From assembly GCA_023423935.1 (NCBI GenBank), contig JAFAEQ010000002.1, positions 28,475-92,474 of the forward strand: DNA of 64,000 bases, given 5' to 3'. Positions within the stretch are counted from its first letter, which is position 1. Each line of letters starts with the position of its first letter. A program made the position numbers and the translations under genes. The stretch is from Pseudomonadota bacterium (GTDB taxonomy: Bacteria; Pseudomonadota; Gammaproteobacteria; Steroidobacterales; Steroidobacteraceae). Under the pieces are notes generated by a model, which saw nothing but the letters and a program-made list of their open reading frames with translations, ran no database searches and was not told where the DNA came from. Positions 33,706 to 41,718 of this stretch are shown here, piece after piece.

Positions 33706-35512
33706 AGAGCATTCCGCCTCGGGTTGTCTTCTGTGGCAGATCGGACACCGCGTTGACCATGCCCTTCGCGGCCGTCGGATCGCGAGGATCGAGTCCCGCT
33801 GCGACGATCGCACCCACCCAGCCGCCGACGCCGGAAAGCACAGCGATGTATTGACGACCGTCGGGGCCGCGATAACTGATCGGCTGGCCGATGATTCCGG
33901 AGCCCGTCTTGAACTGCCATTTCAGCTCGCCGGTGCGAGCATCGAGCGCCTTGAGAAAGCCATCGAGCGTTCCGTAGAACACCAGATCGCCTGCGGTGGC
34001 CAGCGCGCCGCTCCACAAAGGCAGATCCTCCTTGATCTCCCATTGCGGCTTGCGTTCGGCGACGTTCCATGCGGTGAACACGCCGCGATGCCCGCCCTGC
34101 CCCGGATGCATCACGACGTTCGCACCCACGTACGGCGTACCGGCAATGTAGTTCACCTCGACGCTTTCCCAGTCCATGCAGAGATTCAGATGCGGCACGT
34201 ACAGAAGTCCGGTGCGCGGCGAGTACGCGGAAGGATTCCAGTCCTTCGCGCCCGGCGCGGTCGGACAGATGTCGCGCACCACTTTGCCGAGTTGAGGTTT
34301 CTTTTCCGGGTTGTACGTCGGTCGGCCGGTCTTGAGATCCACCGCCGTGATCGAATTGACGTGGGCATAGGCATCCGCGGACAGCACTTCGCCCGTCGTG
34401 CGATCGATCACGTACATGTAGCCGTTGCGTTCGGGTCGCACGACCACGCGTCGCGATTGACCGTTGATCGGCATGTCGAGCAGCACGAGCTCGTTGATGC
34501 CGTCGTAGTCATAGAGATCGTGCGGCACGCTCTGGTAGAACCAGCGTGCCGCGCCGCTGTTCAGATCTCGCGCGAAAATGCCGCCGGTCCATTTGTTGTC
34601 GCCGGGCCGCTGTTCGGGATTCCAGGGACCGGGATTGGCGGTGCCGTGATAGATCAAATTCAGCTCGGGGTCGTAAGACAGCCAGCCCCAGACCGTCCCG
34701 CCTCCGATCTTCCACGCTTCCGGCGGCCAGGTGTTCACACCCAGATCCTTGCCGCGATCGCTCGCGTAGAACGGCTTGAAGTCGCGGCCGATGAGCACTT
34801 CCGAATCGGGGCCGGTGTTGTACGCGCGCCAGACCTGACGACCCGTGCGCGTATCGAGCGCCACGAGCCAGCCGCGCACGCCGAATTCGCCGCCGCTGTT
34901 GCCGACCAACACTCTGTCCTTCACCACGAGCGGTGCCATGGTGATGGTCTCGCCCTTGTTGATGTCTGCGAGCTGAGTGCGCCAGCGCTGCGTGCCCGTT
35001 GCAGCGTCGAGCGCAATCACCTGACCGTCGAGCGTGGCGAACAGCAGCTGACCGTCCGCATACTGCGCGCCGCGATTGACCACATCACAGCACGCGACAC
35101 CTTGAGCCGCTGCGACCGGCTTCGGCTCGTATTTCCATTTGGTCGGCGCGCCGGGCTTGGTCAGATCGAGCGCATACACGTAATTGGGATAAGGCGTGAC
35201 GATGTACATCGTGTCGCCGACGACGATCGGTGCGGCTTCGTGACCGCGGACCACACCCGTGGAGAACGTGAACGCCACCTGCAGCTTGCCGACGTTCTGA
35301 GCGTTGATCTGATCGAGCCCGCTGAAGCGGGTCGAGGCGTAGTTCTTTCCCTGCATCGCCCAGTTGCCATCTTCGGCGGGCGATGCAGCCGCGGGCGGTT
35401 GCGGCGGCTGGGATGCGGCCGTTTGCACCGCTGCGCCAATGGCACAGCTCAGAAGCCCAAAAACTGTTCTGTGGAGGAAACCCGAGAGCGCGTTGGCCGC
35501 CGGTCGCGTCAT
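33680..35512 (-). CDS. xoxF: PQQ-dependent alcohol dehydrogenase, XoxF-like (lanthanide type)
   Basis: The 610-residue periplasmic quinoprotein has a signal peptide to about residue 34 and the eight-bladed propeller of methanol/ethanol dehydrogenases (YASTRFSGLDQINAQNV; WGWLSYDPELNLIYHGT; YVGANVVMHPGQGGHRG; LSGVGGWVG). Key residues are visible: vicinal Cys141-Cys142 in GVACCDVVNRG, Glu209 in SGGEFG, Asn293 in TANPGPW, catalytic Asp335 and the extra Asp337 in HDLYDYDG. The second Asp is the hallmark of lanthanide-binding XoxF/ExaF enzymes. Similarity to XoxF is strong, but the alcohol oxidised is unknown. ATG 35512 overlaps the DUF4142 stop as ATGA. No pqq genes are in the window. Confidence 0.92.
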   Translation of the reverse strand: MTRPAANALSGFLHRTVFGLLSCAIGAAVQTAASQPPQPPAAASPAEDGNWAMQGKNYASTRFSGLDQINAQNVGKLQVAFTFSTGVVRGHEAAPIVVGDTMYIVTPYPNYVYALDLTKPGAPTKWKYEPKPVAAAQGVACCDVVNRGAQYADGQLLFATLDGQVIALDAATGTQRWRTQLADINKGETITMAPLVVKDRVLVGNSGGEFGVRGWLVALDTRTGRQVWRAYNTGPDSEVLIGRDFKPFYASDRGKDLGVNTWPPEAWKIGGGTVWGWLSYDPELNLIYHGTANPGPWNPEQRPGDNKWTGGIFARDLNSGAARWFYQSVPHDLYDYDGINELVLLDMPINGQSRRVVVRPERNGYMYVIDRTTGEVLSADAYAHVNSITAVDLKTGRPTYNPEKKPQLGKVVRDICPTAPGAKDWNPSAYSPRTGLLYVPHLNLCMDWESVEVNYIAGTPYVGANVVMHPGQGGHRGVFTAWNVAERKPQWEIKEDLPLWSGALATAGDLVFYGTLDGFLKALDARTGELKWQFKTGSGIIGQPISYRGPDGRQYIAVLSGVGGWVGAIVAAGLDPRDPTAAKGMVNAVSDLPQKTTRGGMLYVFALPHS

Positions 35513-36102
35513 CGCGGTGGTGCTGACCTCGTGAGCTCTGCGAGATCGAGTTGTGCCTGGCGCAAATGATCGAGCACGATCGGCAGCATCTCGCCCGCGT
35601 AATCTTTCAGGGCCTGGTTCTGACCGCTGCTGATCTCCCATTGCAGCAGATTCGCGGTCTTCTGGTGATCTGCGATCTGCTTCACGAGATAACGCTGGTC
35701 GAAGGCCGTGCCCTGCGCGCCTTCGAGCTCGCTCTTGAATGCGGCGTCGTCCGGCGCGAGCCCCTTCGGCAGCTCGAGGTTCGTCCCTTTCGTCAGGCGC
35801 CCCAACTGATCATTCGCTTTCGTATGGTCCTTCGCCATCCGCTCCCCGAAGCTCTTCACCTGCGCGGACGAGCCGCGGCTCTGCGCAAGCTTGCCGAGCT
35901 CGACCTCGGCGCGACCGCCGAGCGTCGCCTGCCGCATGAACAGCCGATCCTGCGCATTGGAGTAGTCCGCTTTCGGCTTGCCCTCTTCGAGCCCCGGCGT
36001 GTCGGCCGCCATGAATCCCGGATTACCGGTCGACTGCGCCGACGCGAATGTCGGTGCGACCAGGGCCGCCATCGCAGTCATCGCACAGGCCAGTGTTCTC
36101 AT
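35509..36102 (-). CDS. DUF4142 ferritin-like exported protein
   Basis: The 197-residue product has a signal peptide ending near FASA (residue 22) and a four-helix DUF4142 domain (FMRQATLGGRAEVELGKLA; FGERMAKDHTKANDQLGRL; YLVKQIADHQKTANLLQWE; LPIVLDHLRQAQLDL). The fold is ferritin-like; conserved Glu/His residues may bind metal but no activity is established. I chose the ATG preceding the hydrophobic signal. A GTG at 36195 overlaps the upstream stop as GTGA and would add 31 residues, so the start is uncertain. Confidence 0.85.
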   Translation of the reverse strand: MRTLACAMTAMAALVAPTFASAQSTGNPGFMAADTPGLEEGKPKADYSNAQDRLFMRQATLGGRAEVELGKLAQSRGSSAQVKSFGERMAKDHTKANDQLGRLTKGTNLELPKGLAPDDAAFKSELEGAQGTAFDQRYLVKQIADHQKTANLLQWEISSGQNQALKDYAGEMLPIVLDHLRQAQLDLAELTRSAPPR

Positions 36103-36191
36103 GCTTCCGTCCGGCATCCGCACTTCCGACACATCGCAACGTGAAAACATGTTCATCGGCTCCAGGTCATACGAAAGATTCATGCATCGGC

Positions 36192-37583
36192 TCACAAGGT
36201 CAGCAGGTATGCGAGAAGCTGATCCTTCTCTTCCTGAGACAGCTTCGTACCGAGGACCAGATTGAAGAACTCGACGGTGTCCGCGAGCGTCATCAATCGA
36301 CCATCGTGCAGATACGGCGGCGAATCCTTGATGCCGCGCAGGGTGAACGTCTTGATCGGACCGTCTGGAATCGCGACCTGATCGTTCGCCACCTGGCCAA
36401 CCTTGTAGAAGCGCTCGAGCTTCAGATCGTGCATCTGATGATCAAGGAAGCTCTGCTGCGGGATATGGCACTCCGCACAGCGACCTTTGCCCATGAAGAT
36501 CTGCTCACCCGCGAGCTCCTTGGCCGTCGCCTTGGCCGGATCGAGCTTGCCGCTCGGATCGAGCTTCGGTGCCGGCGGAAAATCGATGATGTTCTGCATT
36601 TGCGCCATCATCGCGACCTGATTCGGGCGATCGGGAAGATGCACGCCCTTGCGTGTGGCACTCACATGATCGCCGTTGAAGTAAGCGGTGCGCTGCTCGA
36701 ACTCGGTGAAGTCTTCGACCGAACGCAACGAACGCTTCGAACCATGGATCTGCTGATTGAACATGCCGCGCAGACTGGTGCTGTCGAGACGGAAACGCGC
36801 CGCCTGTGGACGCACATCGGGCGTGAGATGAAAGGCCGCGTTGCTATGAAAGTTGGCATGACAGTCGAGACATGCGACACCGAGGCTGGGATCGGCGACC
36901 TTGCGATCTTCGGTCTGATTGAACTCCTCCTGGGGAAACGGCGTCAGCAGCAACCGCAGGCCTTCCATCTGCACCGGCGTGATGATGCCGACCATCATCG
37001 GATAGAAGTTGCGGATGGTGAGGAGCTGTCCGCCCGACACATCGCCGAGCTCCGGCCGCGTCGTGAGAAAGATCGGTGCAGGAAACTCCGGCGTCAGATG
37101 ATCGGGCAGATCGAAATCGACATCGAAGCGCTTGAGATCGCGCTGCTCGGCCTTGCTGATCGAATCGATCTGCGCCTGAGGAAAGACCTGCCCACCGGTG
37201 AGTTGCTTCACATGCGGCAAGGGCCGAAACCCGCCCGGCAGCAGATCGCGATCCCGGATCTCCTCGGCAGTGAGATTCGCCAGATCATCCCAGCTCGTAC
37301 CCGGCTTCAGTTTCACACGCACGCCGTCCTGCACGGCCTTGCGTCCCCCCGACATCAACACGCCTTGCATGGGACGGTTCGCCAGATCGTAGCGTTCCTG
37401 CAGGAGCGCCTGCTGACGCTGTGTCACCATCGGTTTCGCCGCTTCATCGTTCTTGCGCACGACGCTCGGCGGAACGGTGGGCAGCGGTCGATACGTCGCA
37501 TCGGGCGGCAACGGATCCGCACCACGCGCCGCGAAACCGATCGTCATCGTCAACAGAAGTCCAGCAATGATTGCAACGCGCAT
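36192..37583 (-). CDS. diheme cytochrome c, peroxidase/MauG-like
   Basis: The 463-residue periplasmic protein has a signal peptide (VAIIAGLLLTMTIGFAARGA) and two heme c motifs, ACLDCHANFH (about residue 240) and GRCAECHIPQQ (about residue 370), with FTLRGIKDSPPYLHDGRLMTLADTVEFF typical of the second domain of bacterial cytochrome c peroxidases (quoted in two parts: FTLRGIKDSPPYLHDG and RLMTLADTVEFF). It is longer than peroxidases (about 330) and has an extra N-terminal region. It starts the dehydrogenase-oxidase operon after a 318-bp leader region. Role: peroxide reduction or electron transfer; not certain. Confidence 0.85.
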   Translation of the reverse strand: MRVAIIAGLLLTMTIGFAARGADPLPPDATYRPLPTVPPSVVRKNDEAAKPMVTQRQQALLQERYDLANRPMQGVLMSGGRKAVQDGVRVKLKPGTSWDDLANLTAEEIRDRDLLPGGFRPLPHVKQLTGGQVFPQAQIDSISKAEQRDLKRFDVDFDLPDHLTPEFPAPIFLTTRPELGDVSGGQLLTIRNFYPMMVGIITPVQMEGLRLLLTPFPQEEFNQTEDRKVADPSLGVACLDCHANFHSNAAFHLTPDVRPQAARFRLDSTSLRGMFNQQIHGSKRSLRSVEDFTEFEQRTAYFNGDHVSATRKGVHLPDRPNQVAMMAQMQNIIDFPPAPKLDPSGKLDPAKATAKELAGEQIFMGKGRCAECHIPQQSFLDHQMHDLKLERFYKVGQVANDQVAIPDGPIKTFTLRGIKDSPPYLHDGRLMTLADTVEFFNLVLGTKLSQEEKDQLLAYLLTL

Positions 37584-37901
37584 CTCATCCCCTAACGTTT
37601 TCGTGAGAGCACCTCAAGCCGCTGCGAGATGCGGCGCACCTCGACAGGACGCGCGCGCGGTCGCTGTCGCATAGCGACAGCTCGCAAGAGTCGTTGAGGC
37701 AGGTCTTGGAAACTGAGGTGTGCGGCTGTGAGCCAGATACGCAGGCAACTGCAACCGGTGCAGGCATCGTGCCCGGTGAACTCCGACATAGCGTAGTCGC
37801 ATTGAGATCGAGACTCCGACACTCCCCAGAAGCGTCGTTTCAACCTTCAACGCGAGATGAAAGTTCCGTCGTCCTTGTTGACGACTCAATCGTGCGAACG
37901 C
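37584..37901. promoter_or_regulatory. upstream region of dehydrogenase-oxidase operon with palindrome
   Basis: The 318-bp gap contains no gene I can support. At 37663-37681 there is a perfect inverted repeat, GCTGTCGC-ATA-GCGACAGC, 80 bp before the first start codon of the ten-gene operon. Its position fits an operator or leader hairpin for that operon. The start codon at 37583 has an AGGGGATGAG Shine-Dalgarno stretch. I found no convincing -35/-10 or -24/-12 pair. Confidence 0.45.
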
Positions 37902-38366
37902 CTACATGGGCTTCGCCACCATCAGGTAAAACACCACGACGAGGGCGACAAACGCCACGATTCCAAGCGCTACCCACCAGCGCATGAACTGCCAGTACCG
38001 GGCCGGCAGCTCAGTCCCGTTCGCGACGGCGGCTTGCGCCATGTCACGCATTCGAATCTGCATCCACACGACCGGAAGCCAGCAGACGCCCGCCAGTACG
38101 TACAAACCCGCAGACCAGACGATCCATTTACTGGTCCACGGGAAGCTGACGAGGTGAATCATGTACGCGCCGGTGAGCGGCTGGATGATGATGGTCGGCG
38201 TCGTGAATATCCAGTCAGCGATTACCACATAGCGCGCGACCACGGCCACCGCCCGCACATCGCGGGTCAGGCTCGTAAAGAACATATAGAACGCGGAGCC
38301 CAGGCCAGTGCCGAACAGCAGTGTCGACGACAGTATGTGCAGCCACTTGACGATCAGGTATTCCAC
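37902..38366 (-). CDS. DUF2269-type membrane protein
   Basis: The 154-residue product has four membrane helices and the features of the DUF2269 family: LIVKWLHILSSTLLFGTGLG at the N terminus, IIIQPLTGAYMIHLV, and a C-terminal WWVALGIVAFVALVVVFYLM. Function is unknown. The start is a GTG with a strong GGAGG Shine-Dalgarno site five bases upstream; it overlaps the SDR-DoxX gene end by 13 bp, which supports co-translation. Confidence 0.85.
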   Translation of the reverse strand: MEYLIVKWLHILSSTLLFGTGLGSAFYMFFTSLTRDVRAVAVVARYVVIADWIFTTPTIIIQPLTGAYMIHLVSFPWTSKWIVWSAGLYVLAGVCWLPVVWMQIRMRDMAQAAVANGTELPARYWQFMRWWVALGIVAFVALVVVFYLMVAKPM

Positions 38367-39622
38367 TCGGCCTCCGGCTCCAACACATATAAAAGAACGA
38401 CACCCGCCAGCATCGGCAGGTTCTTGAGAATCGGCCCGTAGGGATGCAGCCAATAATCGGGTAACCAGATGGAAATAATGACCGTGAACGTCAGCATCAC
38501 GGCGATCTGCGCAAGCCACACCGCCGAGCGACGGTGCATGAACACAATGGCGAGACCGAGCAACAGATCGAGCACCGCGGCCCCGTAAAGAAGCAGGGTC
38601 GCTAAGGTCCCCTCGACACCCACCCTCGCGAGCAGGGCATAACTCTCCTCGGTGCTGTACAGACCCAGCGATACGATGCCCGTCCAGATCCAGACCGCCG
38701 CCATGCTGTAGCGAAGAAGCGGCAACAGCCATGACAACTGCGCACGCAGTCGCGCGTTCGCGGCCTCGTCAGCATTGACGAACGACGCCGGGCCGCGGGC
38801 TTCGCGGCCGAGAATCCGACGCAGTGGCTCGGGATCGCCGACATTGCCGGCATCGAGCATCTGAAGTGTCTGTCGGTCCATCAGGGATCGCGAGCTGAGA
38901 CTCCCGATCGACGCTGCAGCACTCATCAGTACATTCGGAATCGGCAGGACCCGCGCCTGGCCCAGGCCCAGCGCACTCCGGAGCATCTGCAGATACTCGC
39001 GGAAACTCGCAGGCGCAGGCCCTGTCATCTCCACACATTCACGCACGGCGGCGGGTCCCTCGATCATGCGAACGATCGCCTCGATGAGATCGTCCACGTG
39101 CACCGGCTGTACCTGCTGCTTCCCGTCTCCCGGCAGCGGTATCACGGGAAGGCTCGCCATCATATTGAACAGGGCGGCGCTGGTGCCGCCGGGCCCATAG
39201 ACGAGCGCCGGTCTCACAATGGTCCAATCCAGCGGCAGCGTCTGCAGAAAGTCGTCGGCGGATTTTTTGCTTCTGAAATATTCGCTGGTGCCTCGTTCGG
39301 CGCCGAGCGCGGAGATCTGGATGAGGCGCGGCACGCCCGCCGCGACAGCCGCAGCGAACAGTGCGCGCGGCCCCTGATCGTGAATGCGCGCGAACGTCTG
39401 ATCCCCATGCTCGCGGATGATGCCGATGGCATTCACCACCGCATCCGCACCCTGCAATTCTTTCGCAAGCGCATCGACGTCCACCCCGGCGGCGTAATCC
39501 ACCGCGACACTCCCACCGTGACCGCTGCGCGTGGTGATGCGAACGTGGTGACCGCGATGATGCAATGCCTGTGCAAGTTTTCTACCAATAAATCCCGTGC
39601 CCCCTGCGATGACGATCTGCAT
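38354..39622 (-). CDS. NAD(P)-binding SDR protein fused to DoxX-like membrane domain
   Basis: Residues 1-290 of this 422-residue protein form an atypical short-chain dehydrogenase/NmrA-like Rossmann domain (VIAGGTGFIGRKLAQALHHR; AVVNAIGIIRE; PALVYGPGGTSAALF). The usual YxxxK is replaced by YFRSKKSADD, so it resembles NDUFA9-like or complex-I-type SDRs. Residues about 300-415 contain four helices of the DoxX/DoxD type (YSMAAVWIWTGIVSLGLY; LIGLAIVFMHR-like segment). The fusion with DUF2269 next door recurs in bacteria; function is unknown. Confidence 0.87.
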   Translation of the reverse strand: MQIVIAGGTGFIGRKLAQALHHRGHHVRITTRSGHGGSVAVDYAAGVDVDALAKELQGADAVVNAIGIIREHGDQTFARIHDQGPRALFAAAVAAGVPRLIQISALGAERGTSEYFRSKKSADDFLQTLPLDWTIVRPALVYGPGGTSAALFNMMASLPVIPLPGDGKQQVQPVHVDDLIEAIVRMIEGPAAVRECVEMTGPAPASFREYLQMLRSALGLGQARVLPIPNVLMSAAASIGSLSSRSLMDRQTLQMLDAGNVGDPEPLRRILGREARGPASFVNADEAANARLRAQLSWLLPLLRYSMAAVWIWTGIVSLGLYSTEESYALLARVGVEGTLATLLLYGAAVLDLLLGLAIVFMHRRSAVWLAQIAVMLTFTVIISIWLPDYWLHPYGPILKNLPMLAGVVLLYVLEPEAEWNT

Positions 39623-39713
39623 GCTACCTCGCGGGAACCGGCCCGGCCGATTCGAGTTACTTCACCAACCATCGACGTCGAAGACGCTGGCTCAACCTCT
39701 GCGTGCCGCAATA

Positions 39714-40214
39714 ATGGATTCCACATCGAGCTTCAGACAAGCCTTGCAGCGTGCATTGTTCTCGGGCAGCTGCGCGAGCGCGACTTCCGCGCTTGCTCTT
39801 GCATTGCGCGGTCGCGCCGAAGAAGGATCCGCTGCCGGTCCCCTGAACGGGCCGAGCCAGTGGCTGTGGGGCGAACGCGAAGCGAAGACTCGCGAGTTGT
39901 CGCTGCAACACACGGCAACGGGTTACACCATCCATCATCTGTCGGCGATCTGGTGGGCAGGCTTCTACGAACTGCTTTCCGGTGCAACGGGGACGAGCAA
40001 GTCTGCATCCCGAGTCGCAGCGGAGGCTGCCGGCATCACTGCCTTCGCCTTCGCGGTCGACTACGGCTTGACGCCGCGCCGGCTGCGTCCCGGATTCGAG
40101 AAGCATGTGAGCGCGCGGTCCATCGCACTGGTCTACGTCGCCTTTGCAGCGGGACTGGCCGCCTCCACATTGCTGCGTCGTACGGCACAGCGCCGTTCAC
40201 TGCGTTACCGCTGA
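39714..40214 (+). CDS. small membrane protein of unknown function
   Basis: The 166-residue protein begins MDSTSSFRQALQRALFSG and has two to three probable membrane segments (TIHHLSAIWWAGFYELLSG; AGITAFAFAVDYGLTPRRL; ALVYVAFAAGLAASTLLRR). No family is recognised by eye. It is divergent from the SDR-DoxX gene and lies 125 bp upstream of the acidic-tail protein. The start ATG is preceded by no strong Shine-Dalgarno site. Confidence 0.65.
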   Translation: MDSTSSFRQALQRALFSGSCASATSALALALRGRAEEGSAAGPLNGPSQWLWGEREAKTRELSLQHTATGYTIHHLSAIWWAGFYELLSGATGTSKSASRVAAEAAGITAFAFAVDYGLTPRRLRPGFEKHVSARSIALVYVAFAAGLAASTLLRRTAQRRSLRYR

Positions 40215-40339
40215 CACCAGATCACTTCAACATGCGAGCTCAGCCCTCATCGACGCCGCCACCGCGAGCATTGCGCTCGACGAGTCGGCAAGGCGCCGGA
40301 CAACCGCTCCCGATCGAACCGCCATTGAGGATTACCACC

Positions 40340-40921
40340 ATGTCTCAGGCAAAGAGCACTACCAATCATGACGAGATCCGTCGCTGGATCGAGTCGCGCA
40401 ACGGTCATCCGGCGTTCGTGACATCCACGCGCAGAGGCGCTTCAGGCCTGCTCCGCGTCGACTTCAACAGGCCGGAAGAGGGTTTCGAGGAGATCAGCTG
40501 GGATCAGTTCTTCGACACCTTCGATGAGAGCAACCTCGCCTTCCTTTATCAGGAAACGACCGCCACCGGACGCAAGAGCCGGTTCAACAAATTCGTCGAG
40601 CGCGACGAGTCGCTGAACCCGGTTCGATCGGCAAGCGGCGATGGATTCGAGGACGAAGATGAGCGGCGCGCCGGCGAGGATGAAGACGAAGACGAAGACG
40701 AAGACGAAGATGAGGATGAAGAAGAAGAAGAAGAAGAAGAGGAGGACGAGAACGACGAGGACTGGGATGAGGATGAGGATGAGGACGAGGAGGATGACGA
40801 AGACGAAGATGATGAGGATGAGCTGGATGAGGATGAGCTGGATGAGGAGGATCTGGACGACGACGATTTAGATGAAGATGAAGACGAGGAAGAGGATGAA
40901 GACGATGAGGACGAGCGCTGA
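40340..40921 (+). CDS. small conserved domain with 80-residue Asp/Glu tail
   Basis: Residues 1-90 of this 193-residue protein match a family of short proteins, often annotated misleadingly as 1,4-alpha-glucan branching enzyme: TTNHDEIRRWIESRNGHPA, GLLRVDFNRPEEGFEEISWD and FDESNLAFLYQE. Residues 113-192 are 74 of 80 Asp or Glu, interrupted only by N138, W142 and four Leu residues spaced by five (162, 167, 172, 177). Such tails mimic nucleic acid or bind basic proteins in some families. A GAGG element precedes the ATG. The function is unknown. Confidence 0.88.
   Translation: MSQAKSTTNHDEIRRWIESRNGHPAFVTSTRRGASGLLRVDFNRPEEGFEEISWDQFFDTFDESNLAFLYQETTATGRKSRFNKFVERDESLNPVRSASGDGFEDEDERRAGEDEDEDEDEDEDEDEEEEEEEEEDENDEDWDEDEDEDEEDDEDEDDEDELDEDELDEEDLDDDDLDEDEDEEEDEDDEDER
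40676..40915 (+). repeat. GA-rich coding repeat (GAAGAC/GATGAG units)
   Basis: The part encoding the acidic tail is almost free of C and T on the plus strand and consists of hexamer-like units GAAGAC, GATGAA, GATGAG and GAAGAA. It is prone to slippage, so its length probably varies between strains. On the minus strand it gives an open frame rich in Arg/His/Pro, which is an artefact. Confidence 0.8.
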
Positions 40922-40944
40922 TCTTTAGCCGGATGCGGCTTCGA

Positions 40945-41718
40945 TCAGCGATTCGTGCCGACGATCTCCACGAGCCTGCGCAGGTCTGCCTGTGAGGCCT
41001 GCGGGATTGGCGCGGCTTCGCACCAATAGAATTCGTGCTCGGGTCGCGCGAGCACCCTGAAGCCGGAAGAGCGCAACAGCGCCTCCACGCATGCGGCATT
41101 CGGTGCCCACCAGTTACTCTCATCGTTGGCTACGCGCTTTTCGATGAACGCCATCTTCGGCCACGCCTCGGTCAACATGGCCTCGCGCGCATCGAGTCCG
41201 AGATCGCTGGGTACGTCGTTCGATACGCCGCCCGGCATCGTCATGCTCTGGAACATGAGATTGCGCGTGACCGCCCTTCGCACCAGGTCCAGCGCGAGGG
41301 TCGGATAGCGCAAGTGATAGAAGACACCCGTGAACCAGATCAGATCGAATGTCCGGTGCGAGCGGATGAGCTGGTAGACATCTCCTTCAATGAACTCGAG
41401 TCGCTCAGTGAGGGCGTATTCACGCGCGACCCATTGCGCCTGCCTCAGATACAGCGGTTCGATCTCGATCCCCAGAACATGGGCGCCGCGCTTCGCAAGC
41501 TGCAGGCTGTAGAACCCCGCATTGCAGCCGATATCGAGCACCGACCAGCCCGTCATATCCTGCGGCAATACATGCTCCAGCTTGTCCCATTTGAACTGAG
41601 GAAAATCGCCGAAGCGGTGCTCTGGCGCAGTCTGCGTACCGTCGGGTAGATGCAAGTTGTGAAACCAGGGACCGAGCGCTTCAATCTGCGCGCGGCGATC
41701 CGCCCGCAGCGGCCTCAT
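40945..41718 (-). CDS. SAM-dependent methyltransferase
   Basis: The 257-residue protein has the class I methyltransferase motif WSVLDIGCNAGFYSLQLAKR (about residues 62-81), acidic loop LGIEIEPLYLRQA and FDLIWFTGVFYHLRYP as post-motif. It resembles CmoB-like carbon-/oxygen-methylating enzymes, with WFHNLHLPDG and FKWDKLEHVLPQDMTGW ahead of motif I. From memory it matches a methyltransferase family that occurs beside glycosyltransferases (TIGR04290), not verified here. It is the last gene of the minus arm and overlaps the upstream glycosyltransferase as ATGA, so it probably methylates the glycan or its precursor. Confidence 0.88.
   Translation of the reverse strand: MRPLRADRRAQIEALGPWFHNLHLPDGTQTAPEHRFGDFPQFKWDKLEHVLPQDMTGWSVLDIGCNAGFYSLQLAKRGAHVLGIEIEPLYLRQAQWVAREYALTERLEFIEGDVYQLIRSHRTFDLIWFTGVFYHLRYPTLALDLVRRAVTRNLMFQSMTMPGGVSNDVPSDLGLDAREAMLTEAWPKMAFIEKRVANDESNWWAPNAACVEALLRSSGFRVLARPEHEFYWCEAAPIPQASQADLRRLVEIVGTNR

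Noticed and set aside
39098..40339. Long plus-strand extension of the acidic-tail protein
   Set aside because: The extension crosses the SDR-DoxX gene antisense and the small membrane protein in another frame; the ATG at 40340 gives the conserved N terminus.
40584..41123. Minus-strand frame opposite the acidic tail, Arg/His/Pro-rich
   Set aside because: It is the reverse complement of the GA repeat and overlaps two better supported genes.
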